Shown here: positions 55,056 to 63,999 of the stretch, in pieces
Layout: the number at the start of each line of letters is the position of its first letter
Position numbering within the stretch: position 1 is the stretch's first letter
Source: Natronosalvus amylolyticus
Lineage (GTDB): Archaea; Halobacteriota; Halobacteria; Halobacteriales; Natrialbaceae
Assembly: GCF_024298845.1 (NCBI RefSeq)
Contig: NZ_CP101156.1
Location: 1,426,001-1,490,000 of the forward strand
Length of the DNA stretch: 64,000 bases
Direction of reading: 5' to 3'
Made by a program: the position numbers and the translations under genes
Notes under the pieces: model-generated
The model's database searches: none
The model's input: only the letters and a program-made list of their open reading frames with translations
What the model was told of the DNA's origin: nothing

Positions 55056-56519
55056 ATGACGACGACGCTCGTCTTCGACGGCCGGATGGGGGCCAGTGGC
55101 GATATGCTCCTCGCCGCTCTCATCGATGCCGGTGCATCAGTGACGGCCCTCGAGCCAATCGAAGACGCACTCGAGGTGGAGTATCGGATCGGTTCAACGA
55201 CGAAGTGTGGGATTGCAGCAACGACGGTCGACGTGTTGTTGACCGGTGAGGAAACGGCATCTCACGGCCACGAACACGATCATCAACACGAACGCGATCA
55301 CAGCCACGGAGACAGTCACTCCCACAATCATCATGAGGATACCCATGACCACGGGCACGGCCACCACGGTGAAGACGATCATGACCACGGGCACGGCCAC
55401 CACGGTGAAGACGATCATGACCACGGGCACGGCCATCACGGTGAAGACGATCATGACCACGGGCACGGCCACCACGGTGAAGACGATCATGACCACGGGC
55501 ACGTCCACGCGGAAGGCCACGGCCCCCACCGGAGCTATCTCGAGGTCCGGGAAATCGTCGAGGGAATGGATCTCGAGTCCGACATCGAGTCCACGGCGAT
55601 CGCCATCTTCGAGCGTCTCGGGAAGGCCGAAGCCAGCGTCCACGGGACAGACCTCGAGTCGATTCACTTCCACGAGGTCGGGGCCGATGACGCCATCGCA
55701 GACATCGTCGGTGCCGTCGCCTTGCTCGCAGACCTCGCGGTCGAGCAGGTCGTGACGACACCGCTGTCGGTGGGCGGCGGTACCCGGTCGATGAGCCACG
55801 GCGAGTACCCCATTCCGGCACCGGCCGTTCTCGAGATCGTCGAACGGGCAGATTGGGCGATAGCAGGCGGCCCCGTCGAGACCGAACTGCTCACTCCGAC
55901 TGGAGCCGCGATTCTCGCCGAGGTGGCAGACGGGGTCGATACCCTCCCATCCATGCAGGTCGATAAAACGGGCTACGGTGCCGGCGGCTACGACCTCGAC
56001 CCGCACCCGAACGTGTTACGCGCGCTACTCGCATCCAGAGGGGGCGACCGCTCGCTCGAGCGAGACGATATCGCCGTCCTCGAGACGAACCTCGACGACG
56101 TGGCCCCCGAGGTGCTGGGTGGTCTCCACCAGAGGCTGGGTGAGGTTGGCGCTCGAGACGTCTCTATCGTCCCGCTGACGATGAAAAAGTCGCGACCGGG
56201 CCACCTGGTCAAAGTCATCTGTAAACCTGAAGACCGAGACGCGGTTGCCCGCCGACTCGCCGAAGAGACGGGGACGCTCGGTATCCGAGAAACCGGGGCC
56301 TCCCACCGCTGGATCGCGAACAGAGCGTTCGAGACGGTGAGCCTCGAGGTAGCTGGCGACACCTACGACGTGACAGTGAAAATCGGCAGCGACAACGATG
56401 GCGAGGTGTACGACGTGAGCGCCGAGTACGACGATGTCGCCGCCGTCGCAGCCGAGACGGGGGAACCTATTCGCTCGATTGCGCGACGGGCAGAAGCAGC
56501 TTACGACGACGAGTACTGA
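55056..56519 (+). CDS. larC: LarC-like nickel-pincer cofactor protein with tandem His-rich repeats
   Basis: A 487-residue LarC homologue; LarC inserts nickel into the pyridinium pincer cofactor of lactate racemase-type enzymes. The N-terminus LVFDGRMGASGDMLLAALID and IHFHEVGADDAIADIVGAVA, TPTGAAILAE, LETNLDDVAPEVLGG and MKKSRPGHLVKVI are typical. Residues 70-150 are an expanded His-rich segment with four 12-residue repeats H-D-H-G-H-G-H-H-G-E-D-D, encoded by near-perfect 36-bp DNA repeats. No larA, larB or larE is in the window. Ni storage or delivery by the repeat is inferred. Confidence 0.9.
   Translation: MTTTLVFDGRMGASGDMLLAALIDAGASVTALEPIEDALEVEYRIGSTTKCGIAATTVDVLLTGEETASHGHEHDHQHERDHSHGDSHSHNHHEDTHDHGHGHHGEDDHDHGHGHHGEDDHDHGHGHHGEDDHDHGHGHHGEDDHDHGHVHAEGHGPHRSYLEVREIVEGMDLESDIESTAIAIFERLGKAEASVHGTDLESIHFHEVGADDAIADIVGAVALLADLAVEQVVTTPLSVGGGTRSMSHGEYPIPAPAVLEIVERADWAIAGGPVETELLTPTGAAILAEVADGVDTLPSMQVDKTGYGAGGYDLDPHPNVLRALLASRGGDRSLERDDIAVLETNLDDVAPEVLGGLHQRLGEVGARDVSIVPLTMKKSRPGHLVKVICKPEDRDAVARRLAEETGTLGIRETGASHRWIANRAFETVSLEVAGDTYDVTVKIGSDNDGEVYDVSAEYDDVAAVAAETGEPIRSIARRAEAAYDDEY
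55344..55502 (+). repeat. 36-bp tandem repeats encoding the His-rich LarC segment
   Basis: Units at 55344, 55380, 55416 and 55452 plus a partial unit at 55488. They are nearly identical (one transition, CAC to CAT, in unit 3), so the expansion is recent or maintained by recombination. Each unit adds six to seven histidines. Confidence 0.9.
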
Positions 56520-56529
56520 CGGAGCCGGG

Positions 56530-57060
56530 TCAGGCGTCCCGGTCTGCCAGCAGTTCGTCGGCAGTCACCAGCGCCTCCATCTCGAGGCCTGCCGCTTCCA
56601 CCTTCTCGCGACCGCCTTCCTGCCGGTCGACGACGACGAGCGCGCGTTCGACGGTCGCACCCGCCTCGCGCAGCGCTTCCACCGCGTCGACCAGACTCGT
56701 CCCCGTCGTGACGATGTCCTCGACGACGACGACCTCCTCGCCCGGCTCGAGTCGTCCTTCAATGAGGTTCGCCGTTCCGTACTCCTTACGCTGTTTCCGA
56801 GCGATAACGTAGGGGACGCCCGCAGCGACGCTCGTTGCGGCCGCGAGTGGGACGCCACCGAGGGCGACGCCGCCGAGTTTCGCGTCGCCCTCGAGTCGGT
56901 CGGCAAAGGCCTCGGCGATCAACTCGAGACAGCGCGGATCGGTCTCGAAGAGGTACTTGTCGACGTAGTATTCGCTGGTCCCGCCGTGTGAGAGTTCGAA
57001 CTCGCCAAACTGGACGGCATCGGCCGCACGAAGTGCATCGATGAGTGCCTGGTTCGTCAT
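56530..57060 (-). CDS. pyrE: Orotate phosphoribosyltransferase
   Basis: A 176-residue enzyme that makes OMP from orotate and PRPP in pyrimidine synthesis. The PRPP-binding motif [21 protein letters not shown] (about residues 110-130) and the [17 protein letters not shown] loop (about 26-42) are present, with the flexible-loop Arg-Lys in [11 protein letters not shown]. It ends 11 bp from larC, convergent with it, and diverges from no close gene. Confidence 0.95.
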   Translation of the reverse strand: MTNQALIDALRAADAVQFGEFELSHGGTSEYYVDKYLFETDPRCLELIAEAFADRLEGDAKLGGVALGGVPLAAATSVAAGVPYVIARKQRKEYGTANLIEGRLEPGEEVVVVEDIVTTGTSLVDAVEALREAGATVERALVVVDRQEGGREKVEAAGLEMEALVTADELLADRDA

Positions 57061-57144
57061 TGGCGAGAGTGGCGCACCGAGTTCAAATAAGGGATGTGAT
57101 GTGTGTCCGAGGAGAAGCTATCGAACGGTGTGTGGCGGCCCGCC

Positions 57145-57690
57145 TTACCAGGGTTCGTTTTTGAGCCCCAGTTTGTACGCGATCACGTTCGTCGTGACGT
57201 GCAAAATCGGCGTCAGGATAACGATGACGAGGATAACCTCGAGCGTAAACCAGGTTCGAAACCAGTCGGTGGCGAGCAAGGCGGTCAACGGCAGGGAGAC
57301 CACGACGAAATCGAGCTGGTCAACGCCAGGGAACATCGCGCCGCGCTCACGACCAGTACGGCGTTTGGCGAACGATGCCAGAATATCGCCGAGCATCGCT
57401 CCGCCGGCGAGGCCGACGGCTGCCAACGGCGTGAAGTCGGGGACCTCGAATCCGACGACGTCGCCCACCGATGGCGCGAGGAGCGTCAACAGTCCTGCCA
57501 CTGCGAGCCCCGAAACGATACCGCCAGCGGTCCCGCGCCAGGTTTTCCCATCCCCCAGAACGCGTTTTCCACCCCACTCTCGGCCGCCGTCGATCGGTGG
57601 ACCACCGCCGAACAGGACGGCCGCATTGTTCGGAATATACGCCGGTAACATCACCCAGAACGCGACGGCGATCGTCTCGAGTACTGCCAT
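57145..57690 (-). CDS. carS: CDP-archaeol synthase
   Basis: A 181-residue integral membrane enzyme that activates unsaturated archaetidic acid with CTP, giving CDP-archaeol for polar lipid synthesis. Five membrane helices are predicted (about residues 8-22, 55-75, 83-103, 125-142 and 150-172). The PAYIPNNAAVLFGGG, DGGREWGGKRVLGDGKTWRG cytosolic loop and SFAKRRTGRERGAMFPGVDQLDF are the family signatures. It diverges from the proline dehydrogenase gene. Confidence 0.94.
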   Translation of the reverse strand: MAVLETIAVAFWVMLPAYIPNNAAVLFGGGPPIDGGREWGGKRVLGDGKTWRGTAGGIVSGLAVAGLLTLLAPSVGDVVGFEVPDFTPLAAVGLAGGAMLGDILASFAKRRTGRERGAMFPGVDQLDFVVVSLPLTALLATDWFRTWFTLEVILVIVILTPILHVTTNVIAYKLGLKNEPW

Positions 57691-57790
57691 ATCCGCGCCA
57701 ACGAACCCCTCGTTCTTAATCGGGGTGGTTCAGGTCGCTCCGGACGAACGAACCACAAATTGGAAAGTACTCGGCTCCCGACTGTTGGGT

Positions 57791-58627
57791 ATGATTCCGC
57801 CTATCGCGAGTCGGTTCGTCGCCGGGGAGAGCCCTGCAACCGCTCTCGAGCACGTCAGGTCGCTCAACGAGCGCGACATCAAGGCCATCGTCAACCTCCT
57901 CGGCGAGCACTACGACTCCCGTTCGCCGGCCGAAGCCGACGCGGCCGAGTACCGCTCACTCGTCCGTGACATCGCGAACTCGCGACTCGACGCCTGCATC
58001 TCGGTCAAACCCTCACAGATCGGCCTCGACCTCGGCGATGACGTGTTCCGCGCGTTACTCGAGGAAATCGTCGAGGAGGCGGCCGAACACGACGTCTTCG
58101 TCTGGATCGACATGGAAGATCACACGACCACTGACGTTACCCTCGACGCCTACGAATCGCTCGCCAGGGAGTACGACGGTGGCGTCGGCGTCTGTGTGCA
58201 GGCGAATCTCAAACGGACCGAAGCAGACGTCGAACGCCTCGCAGACGTGCCCGGGAAGGTACGATTCGTCAAAGGCGCCTACGACGAACCCGCTGAAGTC
58301 GCCTACAAGGACAAAGCCGAGGTCAATCGCGTCTATCGGGAACTGCTCGAGTACGCGTTCGAACACTTCGACGGCGGCATCGCGATCGGTAGCCACGACC
58401 CGGAGTTTATCGAGTACGGAATCGAACTCCACGAGGAGTACGGAACGGATTTCGAGTTACAGATGTTGATGGGGGTGCGCGAGGACGCACAGGACGAACT
58501 CGCGGCGGAGTACGAAATGTGGCAGTACGTCCCCTACGGCGGTCGCTGGAAATCGTACTTCTACCGCCGCATGATGGAGCGAAAGGAGAACGTGCTGTTT
58601 GCTGCACGAGCCATTCTCGGTCGCTGA
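57791..58627 (+). CDS. Proline dehydrogenase
   Basis: A 278-residue flavoprotein oxidising proline to pyrroline-5-carboxylate, of the short single-domain PutA/PRODH type. A TIM-barrel pattern with SVKPSQIGLDLGD, GGVGVCVQANLKRTEADVERL and FVKGAYDEPAEVAYKDK is seen, and the FAD/substrate motif GGRWKSYFYRRMMERKEN ends the protein. The start at 57791 is chosen because the large open frame upstream overlaps carS on the other strand. No P5C dehydrogenase is adjacent. Confidence 0.92.
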   Translation: MIPPIASRFVAGESPATALEHVRSLNERDIKAIVNLLGEHYDSRSPAEADAAEYRSLVRDIANSRLDACISVKPSQIGLDLGDDVFRALLEEIVEEAAEHDVFVWIDMEDHTTTDVTLDAYESLAREYDGGVGVCVQANLKRTEADVERLADVPGKVRFVKGAYDEPAEVAYKDKAEVNRVYRELLEYAFEHFDGGIAIGSHDPEFIEYGIELHEEYGTDFELQMLMGVREDAQDELAAEYEMWQYVPYGGRWKSYFYRRMMERKENVLFAARAILGR

Positions 58628-58689
58628 GATGCGGGCAACTCGCCGGAAAAAGGGAAGGGCTGATAACCCCATAGTGTGACTCCCATCAC

Positions 58690-59403
58690 ATGACCTCGTG
58701 GAAGCGGGACTTTGCGAGCGGATTGATCGTCCTCGGTCCCATCCTCGTCTCTCTGTACATCCTTTTCTGGCTCTACGGAATCATCGCCGGGATGACTCCT
58801 GGCGTGATTCTGGATGCCGACGTACTCACACCGTTGATCCCCGACGGGGCGTTCGAGGGGGCCGACCAGACCCGCGAGCAACTCGCACAGTTCCTTCGTG
58901 TCGTCGTCGTCCTGACCGTTTTCATCATCCTCACGCTGTCGATGGGGTATCTTATGCGGACGACCGTCGGTGGCCTACTCGAGCGAATCCTCGACAATCT
59001 GGCCAACCGAGTACCTGGCTTGCGCGTCGTCTACAACGCCTCGAAGATGGCCGCTGAAACCGCCTTCGGTGAACAGGATTCGCTGCAGACCCCGGTCAAA
59101 CTCGAGACCTGGGACGGGTTGCGGATGACGGCGTTCAAAACGGGGAGAACGACCGATGACGACCGCGAAGTGCTGTTCTTGCCGACCTCACCGAACATTA
59201 CGACCGGATTCGTCATCGAGGTCGAATCGGACCGAATCACCGAACTCGACGAAGACGTCGAGGACGCCCTCACCCGCGTGCTGAGCGCCGGATTCGGAGA
59301 TGCCGATCGCGGTCGGGGGCTCGAGGGTGGGATCTCGATCGACGTGATCGACGAACGAGCGGCCACCGGCGACGAGAAAAAGCGTGAAGCCGGTGACGAT
59401 TAG
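58690..59403 (+). CDS. DUF502 family membrane protein
   Basis: A 237-residue protein with a membrane helix at about residues 10-33, a short external segment and a second at about 68-90 (VVVVLTVFIILTLSMGYLM), followed by the conserved VPGLRVVYNASKMAAETAF and a cytoplasmic beta-rich domain (FLPTSPNITTGFVIEV). The C-terminus is charged. DUF502 proteins are widespread and without proven function. It precedes a SHOCT protein gene by 14 bp, probably in one operon. Confidence 0.85.
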   Translation: MTSWKRDFASGLIVLGPILVSLYILFWLYGIIAGMTPGVILDADVLTPLIPDGAFEGADQTREQLAQFLRVVVVLTVFIILTLSMGYLMRTTVGGLLERILDNLANRVPGLRVVYNASKMAAETAFGEQDSLQTPVKLETWDGLRMTAFKTGRTTDDDREVLFLPTSPNITTGFVIEVESDRITELDEDVEDALTRVLSAGFGDADRGRGLEGGISIDVIDERAATGDEKKREAGDD

Positions 59404-59417
59404 TCCGAGTTCGACGA

Positions 59418-59972
59418 ATGGCTAAAGCCAGAAAGAACCCACGACAGCCTCTTCGACGGCAACGCCACTGGATCGCCCTGAGCGGTGTGTTCGGTGCGCT
59501 CGTCGGATTCCTGACCCTCTACCTGGTCTCGACGCTCGAGGCCGGATTCCCTGGCGTCTTCCTCGCTGGCCTCGCTGCCGTCGCCCTGGCCTGTCTGTTG
59601 CCGTTGTATCTCACGGCACCGGTGTGGCTCGAGGGCCAGCAGTCGTCTGATCGTATTGAAGGAACTCGAGACCGAGACTCTACGCCAACAGCGATGGATG
59701 GACGTTCGAATCACTCTGGAACGGAATCAGCATCTCCGCAAGGCAAGAAGGAGCCGTCGAGCCAGCAGACCGGTCCGACACCGCACACCGATACGAACCC
59801 GGTAACCGGTAGCCAACAATCCACCACGAACGCCCACGAAATCCTTCGGGAGCGCTATGCACGCGGGGAACTCGGTGACGAACAGTTCGAGAAGAAACTC
59901 GAGTGCTTGCTCGAGACTGCAACACTCGAGACGACCAGAGAGAGTCTCTCTCGCGAAACCGAGACGGAGTAG
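59418..59972 (+). CDS. SHOCT-domain membrane protein
   Basis: A 184-residue protein. A basic start precedes two membrane helices (about residues 20-40 and 45-66). A long Ser/Thr/Gly/Pro-rich linker follows and a C-terminal SHOCT module, ILRERYARGELGDEQFEKKLECLLE (about 143-167), the short helix pair found at the end of many membrane proteins. It is close to the DUF502 gene. Function unknown. Confidence 0.8.
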   Translation: MAKARKNPRQPLRRQRHWIALSGVFGALVGFLTLYLVSTLEAGFPGVFLAGLAAVALACLLPLYLTAPVWLEGQQSSDRIEGTRDRDSTPTAMDGRSNHSGTESASPQGKKEPSSQQTGPTPHTDTNPVTGSQQSTTNAHEILRERYARGELGDEQFEKKLECLLETATLETTRESLSRETETE

Positions 59973-60043
59973 CGTCACCGATTCAAATTTGGATACCGAA
60001 CCCAGTCACTATTACGCAATCTGAACGAGTATATTGACAGACG

Positions 60044-60868
60044 ATGGTCTCGCTGCTCGAGGTCGTGTTGATCGCCACTGCCGCAGGTTGTGCCACCGGT
60101 ATTGGGGCATTGCCCACGTTTTATACCGACAGCGTGAGCCATCGCCTCTACGACGGCGCTGTTGGCTTTGCCGCCGGGGTCATGGTCGGTGCTGCCGTCT
60201 TCGCGCTGGTCGTTCCCGGACTCGAGATCGGGACTCCACTCGAGGTGGTCATCGGGGTCCTCGCCGGCGGCGGCTTCTTGCTCGTGGCGAACGCCACACT
60301 CCCGCACCTGCATCTGCGTTTTACAGACCGAGGAGAACAACTCGAGGGGACGGCAATTATGGCTGAAAACGGCGCTGACGAAACTCGATCGGCGCTCGAG
60401 ACCACAGCGATTCAAGATAACAAACGCCGAGCGCTACTGGTCGGCGGAGCCGTGACGATTCACAACGTCCCCGAGGGATTGGCTGTCGGCATCGCCTTTG
60501 CCAGCGGAGAGCCGGCCCTGGGATTCGCCATCGCCATCGCGATCACCGTCCAGAACATCCCCGATGGGTTCGCGATGGCCGTGCCGGCCGCTCGAGCGGG
60601 GGTTTCACCGCCCCGAACGGTCCTGTATACGACGCTCTCCGGTGGCGTTCCCGAACCGATTGCTGCTGCGGCCGGGTTCGCACTGGTCGCGGTGGTAACC
60701 GGTCTCTTTCCCGTCGCGGCCGGATTCGCCGCCGGGGCGATGATCGCCGTCGTCTTCCGAGAGATGATTCCCTCGAGTCACGGTCACGGCTACGTCGACA
60801 CGGCGACGGTGGCGTTCCTGCTCGGCTTTGCACTGATGCTCGTCGTCGACACTGTACTGGCCGTCTGA
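60044..60868 (+). CDS. ZIP family metal transporter
   Basis: A 274-residue transporter with about eight membrane helices, in the GufA-like subfamily of ZIP proteins that move Zn2+ or similar divalent ions. The metal-site motif VTIHNVPEGLAVGIAF is in helix 4 and TVQNIPDGFAMAVP in helix 5; the latter has Gln-Asn and Asp in place of the HNIPEG of many ZIPs, as in GufA members. It ends at the H2 copy d, which overlaps its stop codon region. Ion specificity is inferred. Confidence 0.9.
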   Translation: MVSLLEVVLIATAAGCATGIGALPTFYTDSVSHRLYDGAVGFAAGVMVGAAVFALVVPGLEIGTPLEVVIGVLAGGGFLLVANATLPHLHLRFTDRGEQLEGTAIMAENGADETRSALETTAIQDNKRRALLVGGAVTIHNVPEGLAVGIAFASGEPALGFAIAIAITVQNIPDGFAMAVPAARAGVSPPRTVLYTTLSGGVPEPIAAAAGFALVAVVTGLFPVAAGFAAGAMIAVVFREMIPSSHGHGYVDTATVAFLLGFALMLVVDTVLAV

Positions 60869-60934
60869 TGCAATTTACGGTGATTGGCGACCCGATAGGA
60901 GAATCATCAGTAAGAGACGCCAGCAAACCGTATG
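60866..60934. repeat. H2 dispersed hairpin element, copy d
   Basis: TTGGCGACCCGATAGGAGAATC keeps the H2 core and AAGAGACGCCAGCAAACCGTATG the right arm, both diverged. The left arm is missing. It directly follows the ZIP stop codon. Confidence 0.6.
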
Positions 60935-61063
60935 AGTGACGAGATGACTGCGCAACTACGAGAATCGAAGCCGTCGACCGATCGGGCGTTGTGGGGACAG
61001 GGTGCCCGGACCGGCGACGGAACCGAATGGGAGATGCGGCCAGTCCATCTGTGGGGGAAATGA
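60932..61063 (+). CDS. Possible 43-residue small protein
   Basis: Encodes MSDEMTAQLRESKPSTDRAL followed by WGQGARTGDGTEWEMRPVHLWGK. It starts at the end of an H2 element. The Trp/Gly-rich end looks more protein-like than random sequence, but there is no known match and no clear promoter, so it is a weak candidate. Confidence 0.25.
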   Translation: MSDEMTAQLRESKPSTDRALWGQGARTGDGTEWEMRPVHLWGK

Positions 61064-61292
61064 ACCTGGCTGCCGACGTGGTCGGCGTTTACCCGTTCAC
61101 AACAACACACTATAAAATTAACTAATTCTTGGTAAAATTATCAATCTTGGACGAGACTCGAGCCCCCGTCGAGTCCATCACGAGTGAGTGGCCAGTTCCC
61201 CTCACGGTCCCGAACCCCATCAGGAGCCATTGAGCGTAACCGAAAGTACAGTTGTCCAACCTATCCGAAAACAATCCGCAACCGGCTCTCGT

Positions 61293-62942
61293 TTATAGAC
61301 GCTTGCTCACGTACGGACCGTCCTGATGGTATCCCAATTTGTCGCGATAGTACGCTCGAGCGCCGATACCCGAGATGACGCTGACCTTGTCGTAGCCGGC
61401 GTCGGCCGCGATGGTTTCCGCCCGTTCCATGAGCTGTCGGCCATATCCCTGATGCTGGTGTTGCCCGCCTTCGCTCTCGTCGCCGACTGACACCTCGCTG
61501 CCGTAGACGTGGAGTTCGCGAACCAGGGCGGCGTTCTCGAGTTCGGCACGCACCGGGTCTTTGGGGAATCGAAGCCGACAGAAGCCGATCAACAGGTCCT
61601 TTTCGAAGTCCTCGATGGAGATGAAGTGTTCGGTGCCGCCACAGGCCTCGTAAGTCAGCACCTCGAGATCGAGTTCTTCGGGCTCCTCGTCGTTCATCCC
61701 GACCTCGCGACAGCGGATGCAGTCACAGGTCCAGCCGTGTTCGTCCATGCGCTTGCGGGCGAGTTGTCGCAGGTTCGACTTCCAGACGCCAGCATCGATG
61801 AAATCAGCAGGGATGTCGCGTTGGACCCGCTGAAGCCGCGTGTACCGGGGAATCATGTCCTTGATTTCAGCGACCAGTTCGGCAGCCTCATCGTTGTCGA
61901 GCGGGTCGTACTCGTCGTTGTACCACCAGTCGTAGGTCGCAGTCCCTCGCACCACGAGCGTTGGGTATATTTTGAGGTAATCCGGCCGCCACTGGGTCGA
62001 TTCGAACAGTTCCCGGAAATCCTCGAGGCACATCTCCTTGCTCATGCCTGGCTGGCCGGGCATCATGTGGAAACCGACTTTGAACGCCGAATCCCGGAGC
62101 CGGCGGTTGGCATCGATGGAGTCTTTCGTCCCGTGGCCGCGGTGCATCTCCCGGTTGATGCGCTCGTAGGTCGTCTGTACACCCACCTCGACTTTCGTCC
62201 CGCCGAGTTCGAGCATGCGGTCGATCTGTTCGGGGTCACACCAGTCGGGCTTGGTCTCGAACGTCGTCCCGATGTTTCGGACGTCGTTCGTCTCGTTTTC
62301 GGCGATAACGTCTTCGATGTATTTGAACTCGTACTCGTCGAAGTCCTGGGCGAAGCTGACACCTTCTGCCGGTTCAGGTTCTTTCTCGACGTCGTAGTCG
62401 TTCATCGCCTCGAGGGCGCGTTTGACGAACCACTCCTGATAGTCGTGGCTTCGGGCGGTCATCGTTCCGCCCATCAGGATCAGTTCGACTTTGTCGACAG
62501 GATGTCCGATTTCGCGTAGCTGCTCGAGTCGTAAGGTGACCTGTCCGTAGGGGTCGTAATCGTTCTGAACGCCACGGGCGGCGGCGGGTTCCTGCCCGGT
62601 GTAGCTCTGAGAACTCGAGAACTCCGAATCGGGGCCACCGGGACAGTACAGGCACTTCCCGTGTGGGCAGCGCTCTGGACTGGTCATAATCGCCACCGGC
62701 GAGACCCCAGAGGCCGTTCTGACGGGTTTGCGCTGCAACACTGCCTCGAGCGTCTCGCGGTGTTCCTGTGGCGCGTAATCGAGCAGTTCGGAGTTTTTCG
62801 GCACCTTCGGTGCTGAGTGTTCCGAACACGCCGCTAGCTTGGCCTTCTCGACCTCGTCTCGCTCGATTTCACCGTCGAGGATTCGCTCGACGAGTGTTTC
62901 ACACACTGCCTCGAGGGCCTCGGTTTCACTGGCACCGCTCAT
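61293..62942 (-). CDS. elp3: tRNA uridine(34) modification enzyme Elp3
   Basis: A 549-residue radical SAM/acetyltransferase fusion that makes the cm5 side chain on wobble uridine in tRNA. The cluster motif is CPHGKCLYCPGG (about residues 93-104). The radical SAM barrel continues through KVELILMGGTMTARS and VGVQTTYERINREMHRGH. The C-terminal GNAT domain has GGQHQHQGYGRQLMERAE (acetyl-CoA site) and AYYRDKLGYHQDGPYV. The N-terminal ~80 residues are the tRNA-binding extension of archaeal Elp3. Confidence 0.96.
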   Translation of the reverse strand: MSGASETEALEAVCETLVERILDGEIERDEVEKAKLAACSEHSAPKVPKNSELLDYAPQEHRETLEAVLQRKPVRTASGVSPVAIMTSPERCPHGKCLYCPGGPDSEFSSSQSYTGQEPAAARGVQNDYDPYGQVTLRLEQLREIGHPVDKVELILMGGTMTARSHDYQEWFVKRALEAMNDYDVEKEPEPAEGVSFAQDFDEYEFKYIEDVIAENETNDVRNIGTTFETKPDWCDPEQIDRMLELGGTKVEVGVQTTYERINREMHRGHGTKDSIDANRRLRDSAFKVGFHMMPGQPGMSKEMCLEDFRELFESTQWRPDYLKIYPTLVVRGTATYDWWYNDEYDPLDNDEAAELVAEIKDMIPRYTRLQRVQRDIPADFIDAGVWKSNLRQLARKRMDEHGWTCDCIRCREVGMNDEEPEELDLEVLTYEACGGTEHFISIEDFEKDLLIGFCRLRFPKDPVRAELENAALVRELHVYGSEVSVGDESEGGQHQHQGYGRQLMERAETIAADAGYDKVSVISGIGARAYYRDKLGYHQDGPYVSKRL

Positions 62943-63091
62943 CTGGGAATGTATGGCCGTGGAACCCGGTTAAGGGTATCGTCTCGACTGTCGAACCTGT
63001 AGACTGATACTTACAGGAGAGCAGCCAGCCGCTGAGAAGAAACGAGAGGAGACCACTACACAGCGATGGGGCCAACGTTTTCTACCTACAG

Positions 63092-63119
63092 TAACCTGTG
63101 TGGCCACGCTAACCTGTGT
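63092..63119 (+). promoter_or_regulatory. Direct repeats upstream of the DJ-1/PfpI gene
   Basis: TAACCTGTGT occurs at 63092-63101 and 63110-63119, an 18-bp offset (about two helical turns), ending a few bases before the TATA box. This spacing suits a regulator binding at or near the BRE. It is a candidate operator only. Confidence 0.4.
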
Positions 63120-63121
63120 CA

Positions 63122-63131
63122 ATATTATATG
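63122..63131 (+). promoter_or_regulatory. TATA box for the DJ-1/PfpI gene
   Basis: ATTATATGC, centred about 37 bp upstream of the ATG at 63164, gives a predicted leader of about 10 nt. Confidence 0.6.
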
Positions 63132-63163
63132 CGAGTTCGATGTAGGACTTTCCGGGTGAGACT

Positions 63164-63754
63164 ATGGGAAAACACATCCTCATGATCGTCGGCGATTTCG
63201 GTGAAGATTACGAGATAATGGTTCCGTTCCAGACCCTCGAGGCCGTCGGTCACAGCGTCGATACGGTCTGTCCGGAGAAAGAAAGCGGCGACACGGTCAA
63301 GACGGCCATCCACGACTTCCGTGGCGACCAGACGTACCTCGAGGAGCGCGGCCACGATTTCGTCCTGAACGCCACGATGGCCGAGGTCGACCCAACCGAG
63401 TACGACGCGCTGGTCGTCCCGGGCGGGCGCGCACCGGAGTACCTCCGCACCTACGACGAGGTGCTCGAGACGGTTCGGCACTTCTTCGAGGCGGACAAAC
63501 CGGTCGCCTCGTTGTGTCACGGGCCGCAGATTCTGGCTGCCGCCGGCGTGCTCGAGGGGTACGAGATGACGGCCTACCCGGCCGTTCGCGCCGAAGTCGA
63601 AGCAGCCGGCTGTTCCTGGGTCGACGGCGTCGTACGCGACGGCAACCTCGTTACCGGACAGGCCTGGCCGGACCACCCCGAGTGGCTCGCCGAATTCATG
63701 GCCCTGCTCGGTGACGAAATCTCACACGGAGAGCCGATCGCTGCAGACGACTGA
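63164..63754 (+). CDS. DJ-1/PfpI family protein
   Basis: A 196-residue protein of the class I glutamine amidotransferase-like fold. The N-terminal motif [20 protein letters not shown], the nucleophile elbow [14 protein letters not shown] (Cys about 110, followed by His) and [25 protein letters not shown] match PfpI/YhbO-type proteins. Such proteins have been reported as proteases, deglycases or stress chaperones, and the activity here is not certain. Paired direct repeats lie just upstream of its TATA box. Confidence 0.9.
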   Translation: MGKHILMIVGDFGEDYEIMVPFQTLEAVGHSVDTVCPEKESGDTVKTAIHDFRGDQTYLEERGHDFVLNATMAEVDPTEYDALVVPGGRAPEYLRTYDEVLETVRHFFEADKPVASLCHGPQILAAAGVLEGYEMTAYPAVRAEVEAAGCSWVDGVVRDGNLVTGQAWPDHPEWLAEFMALLGDEISHGEPIAADD

Positions 63755-63792
63755 TCAGACGAACACAGTACAGACGACGTCGAGAACGGGGC

Positions 63793-63999
63793 TTACTCGA
63801 GCTCCAATCTCCGGTCGCGTGATCGGCTTCTGGAGTCCTGTTCGGACAGTCGGTCCTCGAGATCTTCGAGCGATTCGGTCTCGAGCAGGTGCTCGAGTTT
63901 CCGTTCGAACTGTTCGTCGGTCAGTTCCCCGCGAGCGTACCGGTCCCGAAGCGTCTCGAGGGCGTCGGTCGCATCCATATCTCCGTTTGCGTCCGCTGC
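63793..63999 (-). CDS. SHOCT-domain protein, 5' end beyond the window
   Basis: The C-terminal part of a SHOCT protein: TLRDRYARGELTDEQFERKLEHLLETE, almost the same as in the gene at 59418-59972, with a basic-acidic tail. An ATG at 63978 would give a 61-residue protein. The frame remains open to the window edge in haloarchaeal-like codons, so a longer protein, probably with N-terminal membrane helices as in the paralogue, is likely. Confidence 0.75.
   Translation of the reverse strand, partial: AADANGDMDATDALETLRDRYARGELTDEQFERKLEHLLETESLEDLEDRLSEQDSRSRSRDRRLELE

Noticed and set aside
55344-55502. Regularly spaced repeats that might be a CRISPR array
   Set aside because: The 36-bp units are contiguous with no spacers, keep a reading frame and encode His-rich protein; it is a coding tandem repeat in LarC.
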